Origin: JAWKOK01 sp963765875 | GTDB taxonomy: Bacteria > Chloroflexota > Anaerolineae > Caldilineales > Caldilineaceae | Direction: 5' to 3' | DNA: 64,000 nucleotides | Assembly: GCA_963765875.1 (NCBI GenBank) | Contig: CAVXYK010000006.1 | Location: forward strand, 62,001 to 126,000 | Part shown: in pieces, positions 8,952 to 20,583 of the stretch | Layout: each line of letters opens with the position of its first letter | Numbering within the stretch: position 1 is the first letter of the stretch | Notes under the pieces: model-generated | The model's database searches: none | What the model saw: only the letters and a program-made list of their open reading frames with translations | What the model was told of the DNA's origin: nothing | Translations under genes and position numbers: made by a program

Positions 8952-10516
8952 ACTCAACACCTGGCCTACTCAAGCGTCTTGCTCCCGATCTCAAGTCTCA
9001 ACTCATGGATGGCGTCGAGCGTGGGCTGAAGTCCATCCCCTTTGTACGCCGCCAGTTGGACAAGCGATACGATCAACTGATGACCGATCTTGAAGCTGAT
9101 CTGCATCCCTATCGCGGCCAAGTTGATGCCCATCCACGCCTGCCCCAACACGGCATTGAACGAGGCCGGCTGCTGGACGAGATGGCGCTGCTGTCTAGCC
9201 GCGAGCGCGATCGCTGGGCCGACGGCTTCACGTCCGGCGCGGTCTATCACGGCAACACGGACCACATCGACTTTCTTAACCGCGTCTATGCGCTCAACTC
9301 CCAGAGCAATCCGCTTCATGCGGATCTGTGGCCTAGCGCCATCAAGTATGAGGCGGAGATCGTGTCGATGACCGCCGGCATGCTGGGTGCTGATGCGCTT
9401 GATCTACAGGCGCAGAAATCATCAGCGCCTGGGAAAGACGCACTTGGAGAATTTAGCGCATCTGTCTGCGGAACGGTGACGTCCGGCGGGACAGAGAGCA
9501 TTTTGCTTGCCATGAAGACCTATCGCGACTGGGCGCGCGAGCGCAAAGGTATCCAGAAACCGGAACTCATCATCCCGATCACCGCCCACGCCGCCTTCGA
9601 GAAGGCCGGCCACTATTTCGGCATCAAACTTGTGCGCATACCGCTCGGTCCTGACTTCAATGTGGACGTGGACGCCGTGAGGAGAAGCATCAACAAGAAC
9701 ACAATCGCTCTGGTGGGCTCGGCTCCCGCCTTTCCTCACGGCATCATCGACCCCATCAGCGAGCTGTCCGATTTGGCCCTGGAACACGGCGTGGGTCTGC
9801 ATGTGGATGCGTGCCTGGGCGGTTTCGTGCTGCCCTGGGCGGAGCGATTGGGCGCGCCTGTGCCGCCATTCGATTTCCGACTGTCGGGCGTCACGTCCAT
9901 GTCAGCTGATACCCACAAGTATGGCTACGCGGCCAAGGGCACATCTGTGGTCCTCTACCGTTCACCCGAGCTTCGCCGTTTCCAGTATTACACGGCCACC
10001 GATTGGCCCGGCGGTCTCTACTACTCGCCGACGCTTGCCGGTAGCCGCCCCGGCGCGCTCAGTGCAACCTGCTGGGCGGCTATGGTCGCCACCGGTGAAG
10101 ATGGCTACATGCAGGCCACCGCGGCTATTCTGGCTGCCGCCGGCTACATCCGCACCTGGATCGAACAGATCCCCGAATTGACAATTCTGGGCGACCCGCT
10201 CTGGGTCATCGCCTTCGGCTCGAATTCGCTTGACATCTACAAAGTGCTGGAGCAGATGAGCAAACGCGGCTGGAGTCTGAATGGGCTGCACCGTCCCCCG
10301 GCCATCCACATCGCCGTCACCCTGCGCCACACGGAGCCGGGCGTGGCGCAACGCTTCATTGAGGATCTACGCGACTCTGTTGATTATGTCAAACAAAACC
10401 CAAAGGAGAGCAGCGGCATGGCCCCCGTCTACGGCATGGCCGCCAACATGCCAGTCCGGGGTTTCGTCGGCGATATCTTGACGCGATATGTCGACCTGTT
10501 GTATCAAGTAGGTTGA
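8948..10516 (+). CDS. Sphingosine-1-phosphate-lyase-like PLP-dependent enzyme
   Basis: A group II PLP decarboxylase-fold protein of 522 residues closely resembling eukaryotic S1P lyase. It has TVTSGGTESILLAMKTYRDW, HVDACLGGF and SADTHKYGYAAKGTSVVLYR, with PLP Lys324 in the last, followed by TDWPGGLYYSPTLAGSRPG. Family members split phosphorylated 2-amino-alcohols into an aldehyde and phosphoethanolamine. The N-terminal membrane anchor of the animal enzyme is absent, so it is probably cytoplasmic. The start overlaps the kinase stop (ATGA), which implies that the kinase may make the phosphorylated substrate. Beta-glucuronidase follows 72 bases downstream. Family membership is firm; the natural substrate is unknown. 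Confidence 0.88.
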   Translation: MNSTPGLLKRLAPDLKSQLMDGVERGLKSIPFVRRQLDKRYDQLMTDLEADLHPYRGQVDAHPRLPQHGIERGRLLDEMALLSSRERDRWADGFTSGAVYHGNTDHIDFLNRVYALNSQSNPLHADLWPSAIKYEAEIVSMTAGMLGADALDLQAQKSSAPGKDALGEFSASVCGTVTSGGTESILLAMKTYRDWARERKGIQKPELIIPITAHAAFEKAGHYFGIKLVRIPLGPDFNVDVDAVRRSINKNTIALVGSAPAFPHGIIDPISELSDLALEHGVGLHVDACLGGFVLPWAERLGAPVPPFDFRLSGVTSMSADTHKYGYAAKGTSVVLYRSPELRRFQYYTATDWPGGLYYSPTLAGSRPGALSATCWAAMVATGEDGYMQATAAILAAAGYIRTWIEQIPELTILGDPLWVIAFGSNSLDIYKVLEQMSKRGWSLNGLHRPPAIHIAVTLRHTEPGVAQRFIEDLRDSVDYVKQNPKESSGMAPVYGMAANMPVRGFVGDILTRYVDLLYQVG

Positions 10517-10588
10517 TTATTGATAAGCCTCATCGAATCATGACAAAACCAGCTTCCCCACCAAGCAAGAAAGCAGGAGCAAAGTCCA

Positions 10589-12394
10589 ATGCTGTACCCG
10601 CAACAGAACGATAAACGCAATGTCCTTGATCTCTCCGGCATCTGGGATTTTCAGATCGATCGCGAGGAAGTGGGCGAAGCTGAAGCCTGGTTCAACGGGC
10701 TGGCTGAGTCTCGACCGATGGCCGTCCCTTCCAGTTGGAATGAGATCTACGATGACATCCGTGACTACTTGGGCGTGGCCTGGTATGTAATGGAGAGTTA
10801 TGTGCCCGCAGCCTGGCAAGACGAGCGCGTGATGCTGCGCGTCGGCTCTGCAAACTACGCAGCCAAAGTCTGGATCAATGGCGTATTGGTTGGAGAGCAC
10901 GAAGGCGGGCATCTGCCCTTCGAATTTGATGTGACGGAATCGGTCGACTGGAGCTCAGCCAACACCATCGCCGTCCAGGTCGAAAACCATCTGGAAGGCA
11001 CACGCGTGCCTGCCGGCAACGTACGCAGCCCCATCGGCGGCTTCATGGGCAACTTCCCAGCCACCACGTTCGACTTCTTTCCCTATTGCGGGCTTCACCG
11101 TGCCGTCCAGCTCTATTCAGTTCCCCAGCAGGGCATCGACGACGTATCCGTCACGACCGATATCGATGGTCCGACTGGAATTATCACAGTTGTGGTCGTG
11201 GCGCCGGGTGCAACCTCAGGCGAGATCAGGATCGAAGGCGAGAAGGGCCATCAGGCCGCCAATTTGACCTTCAGCGACGGCAGCGCACAGGCAAGAATAG
11301 CCGTCTCGAACGCACGCCTCTGGTCGACGGAAGATCCCTACCTCTACAGGTTGACAGTGACCGTTGGCAACGGCGAGGTCGTTCATGATCGCTACGCCCT
11401 GGATATCGGCATCCGCACGATCGCCGTCGAAGGGAGTACGATTCTGCTGAACGGTGAGCCAATCTTCCTCAAGGGGTTTGGCAAGCACGAGGACTTCGCG
11501 ATCAGCGGACGAGCCAACTTCAATCCGCTGGTGGTGAAGGACTACGCCCTGCTCAAGTGGATCGGCGCCAACTCCTACCGCACCGCCCACTATCCCTATT
11601 CCGAAGAACAGATGATGATGGCCGACCGCGAGGGCATTCTCATCATCGATGAGATCCCCAACGTCAGCCTTCAATTTGGCGGCGGTGAAGAGGCGATTGC
11701 CGAACGGCTACGCGTCTGCAAGCAGCAGATGGCCGAACTGATCGCCCGCGACAAGAATCACCCCAGCGTGATCATGTGGAGCATCGCCAACGAGCCGATG
11801 CCCCTAGACATGATGAAGCGCTTCACGGGCGGCGAGGTCGACCCAACCGATCCGGCCACAACGGCCTTCTTCCAAGAACTCTACGATCTTTGCCGGAAAG
11901 AGGACCCAACCCGGCTTGTCACCCTTGTCGGTATGCACGGATGTCCGATCGAGTGGCTGGAACCGGCCGACGTGGCCTGCATCAACCGGTACTACGGCTG
12001 GTATAGCGAGAGTGCTCGCCTTGACGACGGCAAGGCGGCGCTGGAGAAAGAACTGGACGAGCTGCACGATCAGCTGGGAATGCCGATCATCGTCACCGAA
12101 TTCGGTACTGACACGCTGCCCGGCAACCATAGCCACCCGCCGACCATGTGGAGCGAGGAGTATCAGGTCGAGTTCATTCGCCGATATCTGGACGCAGCGG
12201 CCGACCGGCCTTTCGTCGCCGGCATGCACATCTGGAATTTCGCCGACTTCAAGACGGCCCAGGCCATCATGCGAGCCAACGGCATGAACTACAAGGGCGT
12301 CTTCACTCGAGACCGCCAGCCCAAGATGGCTGCCCATTTCCTCAAAGATCGATGGAATCAGCCCGGTTCAGACAAACCCGGCAACCAGGGCTAG
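10589..12394 (+). CDS. uidA: Beta-glucuronidase (GH2)
   Basis: 601 residues, nearly the length of E. coli GUS, and alignable from end to end. It has an N-terminal sugar-binding jelly roll (LSGIWDFQIDRE), a middle Ig-like domain, and a TIM barrel beginning about residue 275 (GFGKHEDFAISG, GANSYRTAHYPYSEE). The acid/base is Glu402 in SIANEP, the nucleophile is Glu504 in TEFGTDT, and the tail reads IWNFADF..NYKGVFTRDR. There is no signal peptide, so it cleaves imported beta-D-glucuronides. AGGAG precedes ATG 10589. It is co-directional with the kinase and S1P-lyase-like genes. No glucuronate isomerase or transporter is in the window. Confidence 0.92.
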   Translation: MLYPQQNDKRNVLDLSGIWDFQIDREEVGEAEAWFNGLAESRPMAVPSSWNEIYDDIRDYLGVAWYVMESYVPAAWQDERVMLRVGSANYAAKVWINGVLVGEHEGGHLPFEFDVTESVDWSSANTIAVQVENHLEGTRVPAGNVRSPIGGFMGNFPATTFDFFPYCGLHRAVQLYSVPQQGIDDVSVTTDIDGPTGIITVVVVAPGATSGEIRIEGEKGHQAANLTFSDGSAQARIAVSNARLWSTEDPYLYRLTVTVGNGEVVHDRYALDIGIRTIAVEGSTILLNGEPIFLKGFGKHEDFAISGRANFNPLVVKDYALLKWIGANSYRTAHYPYSEEQMMMADREGILIIDEIPNVSLQFGGGEEAIAERLRVCKQQMAELIARDKNHPSVIMWSIANEPMPLDMMKRFTGGEVDPTDPATTAFFQELYDLCRKEDPTRLVTLVGMHGCPIEWLEPADVACINRYYGWYSESARLDDGKAALEKELDELHDQLGMPIIVTEFGTDTLPGNHSHPPTMWSEEYQVEFIRRYLDAAADRPFVAGMHIWNFADFKTAQAIMRANGMNYKGVFTRDRQPKMAAHFLKDRWNQPGSDKPGNQG

Positions 12395-12420
12395 CCCACG
12401 CCAACGCGAAACAATCGGCA

Positions 12421-12443
12421 GGGGCGGCCCTTGTGGCCGCCCC
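12421..12443. repeat. GC-rich hairpin with CTTGT loop
   Basis: GGGGCGGCC pairs with GGCCGCCCC around CTTGT, 27 bases after the glucuronidase stop. It is likely a terminator, and it shares its loop with the palindromes at 7289-7356 and 12634-12699. Confidence 0.55.
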
Positions 12444-12503
12444 ATGCGTATCAAGCTAAGGATCATGTTGAACCTGCCACCGGTTCAAACCGGCGTGCAG
12501 CAA

Positions 12504-12601
12504 CGGCTGAAGCCGGCTGCTAACAGTGAAAAGCGCCCTCAGGCGCTTAACTCCAGCCGCTGAGGCGGCTTGTCGCTGTTAGAGGCGGGATTTATCCCTG
12601 C
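12504..12601. repeat. Cloverleaf-like multi-hairpin element
   Basis: CTAACAG (12520-12526) pairs with CTGTTAG (12576-12582) and encloses two hairpins, AAGCGCC-CTCA-GGCGCTT (12530-12547) and AGCCGC-TGA-GGCGGCT (12555-12570). Flanking hairpins CGGCTGAAGCCG (12504-12515) and GGCGGGAT-TT-ATCCCTGCC lie on either side. It sits in a 300-base intergenic gap between convergent genes. No known RNA family is recognised; it could be a structured RNA or an immobile repeat. Confidence 0.5.
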
Positions 12602-12633
12602 CGCAATCAACGGCAACGCCAGACATAACGCTT

Positions 12634-12699
12634 AGATCCGGCAGGGGCGGCCCTTATGGCGGCCCTGTGGCGGCCCTTGTGGCCGCCCCTGCCGGATCT
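12634..12699. terminator. 19-bp-arm inverted repeat between convergent genes
   Basis: AGATCCGGCAGGGGCGGCC pairs perfectly with 12681-12699. The interior repeats GGCGGCCCTTATGG and GGCGGCCCTTGTGG. It lies at the 3' ends of both the glucuronidase and the dehydrogenase genes and could terminate both. Confidence 0.6.
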
Positions 12700-12701
12700 G
12701 C

Positions 12702-13731
12702 CTACGGCGTCAAAATCACCTTCAGCAATCCCGCCTCACCACCATACAACCGATCAAACCATCCCGCTCCGTCGGCCAGCGGCGCCACTGCGCTCATCAA
12801 CGGCTTGACGTCGATATCGCCGCGGGCAATCAAGTCCAGGCAAGCTGGATATTCGCCCTGCGACGCGCACGATCCATAGAGCGTCAGCTCTCTGGTTACG
12901 ACTGCCTGCAAGGGCAACTCAGCCTTGGCCGCCAGGTTGCCGACCAGCGTCACCGATCCGCCTTTCTTGACCGAACCGACCGCCAACTGAAGCGTCGGCG
13001 TGATGCCCACAACTTCAAAGGCAAGATCCGCTCCCCGTCCCTCGGTCCGCCTCATCACCTCAGCCGCCACGTCTACTTCATCCGATCGCAGCCCTTCATC
13101 CGCGCCCAATTCCACTGCCAGCTCAAGCTTGGCCGGATCCAGGTCAACGGCGATGATGCGTCCGCAGCCGGCTGCCCGCAATGCCTGGATCACCAGCAGG
13201 CCAATCATGCCGCTGCCGACGACCACCGCCGTATCGCTCAGCGAGATGGGCGTGCGGTCCACGGCATGCACGGCGATGGAGACCGGCTCAACAAAAGCGG
13301 CCTCCTCAAACGAAAGCTCGTCTGGCAGGCGATAGAGAATTCGCGGCGGAACGACCACATACTCGGCAAATGCGCCATGTTGCCGGTAGTCGTCACAGGA
13401 AACGCCGAGCACACGTCGGTCATCGCAGAGGTTGATCTCGCCCCGGCGGCAGAAGTAGCATTCGCCGCAGGAGATGGTGGAGTCGAAGGTGACGCGATCG
13501 CCTGCCTGCCAGCCGCTCACCTGTCACCTACGCTTCGATGACGCCGGATGCCTCATGCCCCATGATCAGCGGCGGAATGCGCCGCCCGCTGCTGCCATCC
13601 ATGCCGTGGATATCGCTGCCGCAGATGCCGCAAGCGCTGACTTTGATCAACACATCGCCGGGTCCAACCTCAGGGGCAGGGACTTCAGTGAATTCGAATT
13701 GCTTGTACTCGGTAAGAAGTAGGGCTTTCAT
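12702..13731 (-). CDS. Zinc-dependent medium-chain alcohol/polyol dehydrogenase (frame broken)
   Basis: Oxidises a secondary alcohol or polyol with NAD(P). It reads in two pieces: MKALLLTEYK to GHEASGVIEA (ATG 13731, GGAG site), then SGWQAGDRVTFDS to the end. At about 13521-13533 the expected AVGDRVSG needs two G residues restored in short G runs, so the break is probably a sequencing error. Catalytic zinc ligands: Cys in ACGICGSDIHG, His-Glu in GHEASG. Structural zinc cysteines: CGECYFCRRGEINLC. The Rossmann motif is VVGSGMIGLLVIQ. Total about 340 residues, normal for sorbitol/threonine-dehydrogenase-like enzymes. It is convergent with the glucuronidase and might act on the same sugars, by inference. 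Confidence 0.85.
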
Positions 13732-13886
13732 GACTCGCTCCATTCTATCTGAAAAATTGCTTTGCAGATAGGTCCACGGTGACATGTTCTGAATTATACC
13801 TCGAATCGCCAACTTCACTCATAGCGTTTTCCACGCCTTCGCCGATCCTCCAGAATCATGCTGAGCAAACCTGTAGAGACTCGCAC

Positions 13887-13975
13887 TGTAGCCACCAGCC
13901 GTCACAAACATTACGAAAATCGCCAATTTTGTAGCCACCGTGTAGACATCTTGTAGCCAGGTGTCTACATTTTGT
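13887..13975. repeat. TGTAGCCA / TGTAGACA repeat cluster
   Basis: TGTAGCCA occurs at 13887, 13930 and 13952. TGTAGACAT at 13941 faces GTGTCTACA at 13961. A 23-base stretch starting at 13941 matches 59997-60019 with three differences. Such dyads resemble transposon ends, but no transposase is nearby. Apart from this cluster and the GTGA-N6-TCAC site, I see no gene in 13732-14358. Confidence 0.45.
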
Positions 13976-14134
13976 CGCCCCCATGGGATATTCTGTGGCT
14001 GAACGCGTCAGATTTACCGTTTCCATAACCCAAAACTGATCGAGAATCGACCCGGAGCTGGCTGCGCCTGCTCGGCCAACACGAGGGAAACGAATGGGCA
14101 AAGTTCAGCATTATGAAAGCATTTTCAATCGTTC

Positions 14135-14148
14135 GTGAAATAAATCAC
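14135..14148. promoter_or_regulatory. CRP/FNR-type palindrome upstream of acetyl-CoA synthetase
   Basis: GTGA-AATAAA-TCAC matches the TGTGA-N6-TCACA consensus core of CRP-family regulators. It lies about 210 bases before the acs start. E. coli acs is CRP-controlled, but a role here is inference. Confidence 0.3.
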
Positions 14149-14358
14149 ATATCATTCAGCGGCAGTTGGCGTCTGAAACGCGTAATTCGCCGTACAGTTC
14201 AGAAAGCGAGAGGTGATGATACGGGTGTTGTTCGCCACCGCCATGCACCGGCGGCGACAAATTGTTGGGACACACCAGCCACAAGACGGGCTGCTGTGCA
14301 TGCATGAGGACGGTCGAAAACCGCCATTGGCAGGCGGCATGAAAGGAGCATCAGCTTT

Positions 14359-16148
<1,790 letters not shown>

Positions 16149-16153
16149 CGGGT

Positions 16154-16326
16154 ACTGCGTAATTACGTAATGCGTAAGGGGATCTGCTGCGTGCTGCTTG
16201 CTGCGTGAGTTTTTCGCTACCGCCGGGGCTGTCCGCAGTCGGACCAATCAAGCAGCACGAAGCACGCAGCAAGCAGCAAGCAGCCCAAACAATTATTACG
16301 CAGTACGTTTTGCGCATTACGCACCA
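16154..16326. repeat. Long intergenic hairpin with GCGTAAT and GCTTGCTGC words
   Basis: TACTGCGTAATTACGTAATG pairs with the 16295-16326 region, and CTGCTGCGTGCTGCTTGCTG pairs with AGCACGCAGCAAGCAGCAAG, around a spacer of about 50 bases. It fills much of the 517-base gap between acs and E1. The rest of the gap holds a CACGAAGTCACGGAGG fragment and a plain leader with an AGGAGG site at 16654. Confidence 0.6.
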
Positions 16327-16665
16327 CCCCAAGTCTCTCGTTCGACCACACTGTGTGGCGGGCTCCTCTCAACAGGCAGGACTGAGCGGAACCAGCGCTG
16401 CTTCCACAGCAGAATGCCAATCCTCCCGTTTTGGTCGTGCCGTGGGAATCTGACGCAAAGTCTGCCGCACAGTGTGTTATAGAGGTGACTCTATGGCACG
16501 AAGGCATTCACCATGGTTTGGCCGGAGAACGCACGAAGTCACGGAGGAAAAGCCGAGAAAGGCACATTTCATACGTACTATCGGCAGGACGCCCATCTCG
16601 TGATCATTAGTCTTACGGATTCTGGCTTATAGTGACTACACGCAAAACAAATAGGAGGACGCAAG

Positions 16666-18713
16666 ATGTCAGTTCAAACCATTACCCGCGATCCGCCGGT
16701 TGAGAGTGCAATGCCAGAAAGTGGGATAACGTGTAGATCGCGAACGTGGGCTCTTTCTGCTGAAAGAGATGATCCGCATCCGCAGGTTGAGGAAAAATCG
16801 GCCCAGCTCTACAGCGCCATGAAGATCCGCGGATTCCTGCATCTCTACAACGGTGAAGAGGCAGTCGGGGTCGGTGTATTCAGGCGCTGACGCCTGAAGA
16901 CAACCTCATGTCCACCTATCGCGAGCATGGACAAGCCCTGGCCCGGGGCATTTCGGCCAAATCTATCATGGCCGAACTCTATGGCAAGCAGGAAGGCTGT
17001 AGCCGTGGGCGTGGCGGCTCCATGCATCTCTTCGACAAGGAGACACGCTTCTACGGCGGCAACGCCATTGTTGCCGGTCATTTGCCCCTGGCCGTCGGCA
17101 TGGCCTTGGCAGACAAGATGACAGGGCGCCAATCGGGTCACTTGCTGCTTCTTCGGCGACGGCGCCGTCGCCGAGGGCGAGTTCCACGAGGCGATGAATC
17201 TCTGTGCGCTCTGGGAGCTGCCCGTGCTCTGGATCTGCGAGAACAACCGCTACGGCATGGGCACGGCACTTGAATTTTCAGAGTCGGAGACCAACATCGC
17301 CAAGAAGGCGGCCAGCTACAAGATCGAATCCGCCTCAGTTGACGGCATGGACATTTTGGCCGTCATGGAACTGGCAGAGCGATATGCCGATGATGTGCGC
17401 TGCGGCAAGGGACCACGATTCATCGAGGCCAATACCTATCGATTCAGGGCGCACTCCATGTTTGATGCCGAACTCTACCGAGAGAAGAGCGAGGTGGATG
17501 AATGGAAGCACAAAGACCCGATCGACATCTTCTACAACTATCTCAAGGAAAACGACCTGGCCACTGACGAAGACGTGGCTGGCGATAGAAGCCGAAGTCG
17601 AAGCAGAGATCGAGGAAGCCGTCGAGTTTGCCGAGAACGGCACCTGGGAATCGCCCGAAGAGCTGACCCGATTCGTCTACTCTGAAGAGGATCCGGAAGA
17701 TCTCTATCCGCTCATGTCGTCGAGACGCAGGGAATCGACAGAGACGGTCGGCATGACGTACCGAGAAGCATTGCGCGCTGGTGTGCGCCAGGCCATGCAG
17801 ACCGATGAACGAGTCTTCCTCATGGGTGAGGATGTCGGCTGCTACGGCGGAGCCTTCGCCGTCAGCATGGGACTGCTCGAAGAATTTGGTCCCGAGCGCA
17901 TCCGCGACACGCCATTGGCCGAGTCGGTCTTCACCGGCGCAGGCATTGGCGCGTCCCTTTCGGGCATGCGCCCCATCGTCGAGGTGATGACCTGCAACTT
18001 CAGCATGCTGGCCGCCGACCAGATTCTCAACAACGCGGCCACGCTGCTGCACATGTCCGGCGGTCAGTTCAACGTGCCGGTTGTGATTCGTATGTCGACC
18101 GGCGGCGGCAAACAGCTGGCGGCGCAGCACTCGCACAGCTTGGAAGGCTGGTACGCCCACATCCCGGGCATCAAAGTTATCACGCCGGCGACGGTCGAAG
18201 ACGCACGCGGCATGCTACTGGCTGCGCTGGAAGATCCGGACCCGGTGCTGGTCTTCGAGAATTCGTTGCTCTACAACATGAAGGGCGAAGTCCCCGTTGA
18301 GGGCGGCAAGGTCAACATCGACAAGGCCAAGGTGATGCGCGAGGGCGCCGATCTTACGATACTGACCTACAGTGCCGGCGTCTTCCGATCGCTTGAAGCG
18401 GCCGAGACACTGGCCGCCGAAGGCATCGATGCCGAGGTGATCGATCTGCGCACGCTGCGGCCATTGGATGACGAGACGATCATGGCCTCGCTGGCCAAGA
18501 CGCATCGTGTGCTGATCGTGGACGAAGGCTGGCGCAGCGGCGGCATTTCTGCCGAAATCTCTGCCCGAATCATGGAGCAGGGCTTCTACGAGCTGGATCA
18601 GCCGGTCGAACGGCTCTGCGGCGTGGAAGTGCCCATGCCCTATCCCAAGCATCTTGAAGATGCGGCCATGCCCTTGGCGCCGGACATCGTCAACGTTGTA
18701 AGGAGGATGATCA

Positions 18714-18721
<8 letters not shown>
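16666..18721 (+). CDS. 2-oxoacid (pyruvate-type) dehydrogenase E1, alpha and beta segments, frame broken
   Basis: Decarboxylates a 2-oxoacid with thiamine diphosphate and acylates the E2 lipoyl arm. The alpha part runs 16666-17752: YNGEEAVGVG, STYREHGQALARG, GGSMHLFDKE and the ThDP motif GDGAVAEGEFHEAMN with ENNRYGMGT. The beta part follows from Met at 17753: MTYREALRAGVRQAM, LMGEDVGCYGGAF, RDTPLAESVFTGAGIG, EGWRSGGISAEI. From about 17580 both parts share one open frame, giving a fused protein of about 685 residues as read. Frame breaks lie near 16730, 16783, 16876, 17145 and 17578, each a single base with homology intact on both sides. An AGGAGG site precedes ATG 16666. The end overlaps the E2 start by 8 bases. 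Confidence 0.85.
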
Positions 18722-20039
<1,318 letters not shown>

Positions 20040-20045
20040 GAAAAG

Positions 20046-20141
20046 ATGCTGCTTGCTACTTACTGCGTGAAGAGCTTCGAATTGCGAGTACTGATGCTCA
20101 ACGAAACAGTCACGCAGCACGTAGCAAGCAGCAAACAGCAT
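20046..20141. repeat. Intergenic hairpin with TGCTTGCT words
   Basis: ATGCTGCTTGCTACTTACTG (20046 onward) pairs imperfectly with TCACGCAGCACGTAGCAAGC..CAGCAT ending at 20141. It separates E2 from the acyl carrier protein and uses the same words as the hairpin at 16154. Confidence 0.6.
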
Positions 20142-20174
20142 CATCCAGGAGCAACCACGAAAGGACTCACAACC

Positions 20175-20438
20175 ATGCCAGCCGTCAAGACCTACACACC
20201 GGACGAATTGAAGGAGATCATTTTCGAGACGCTGGGGCAGATTGCGCCCGAGGCCGAATTTGATGATTTGGAGGATGATGAGGATGTGCGCGAGGCGTTG
20301 GATATTGACTCGTTCGACTTCCTCAACTTTTTGATCGGGCTGAACGAGCAGATCGGCGTCGATATTCCTGAAGCCGACTACGGGAAGCTGATCTCAATGG
20401 ACGACCTGATTCAGTACCTGACGGCACGGGTCGGATAG
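20175..20438 (+). CDS. Acyl carrier protein
   Basis: 87 very acidic residues starting MPAVKTYTPDELK (ATG 20175 with a GAAAGGA site; upstream in-frame ATGs lie inside the hairpin). The phosphopantetheine Ser is in LDIDSFDFLNF. The four-helix pattern and IGVDIPEADYGKLISMDDL are typical of ACPs. It lies directly behind E2 and probably shares its transcript. Discrete ACPs beside pyruvate dehydrogenase genes suggest a link between acetyl-CoA and fatty acid or lipoate metabolism, but its partner is inference. Confidence 0.88.
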   Translation: MPAVKTYTPDELKEIIFETLGQIAPEAEFDDLEDDEDVREALDIDSFDFLNFLIGLNEQIGVDIPEADYGKLISMDDLIQYLTARVG

Positions 20439-20482
20439 ACCTGCCGGGAACTCTCAACACCACTTCAGCTTGTCTGTCATCA

Positions 20483-20534
20483 CACAGACCGGTTGCGAAA
20501 TCAGATACGGGGCTGAAAACGCAGCCGGTCTGTG
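20483..20534. terminator. Inverted repeat after the acyl carrier protein
   Basis: CACAGACCGGTTGCG pairs with CGCAGCCGGTCTGTG (one wobble) around a 22-base loop. It ends about 50 bases before the next start. It may be a terminator or an operator, as no T run follows. Confidence 0.45.
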
Positions 20535-20583
20535 AACTGGAGAGCGCACCGAATACGGTTCATGTCAATATTGGAGTGCCACA

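Noticed and set aside
13856..14101. 81-residue minus-strand frame
   Set aside because: It covers the TGTAGCCA repeat cluster, has low-complexity translation and no ribosome site.
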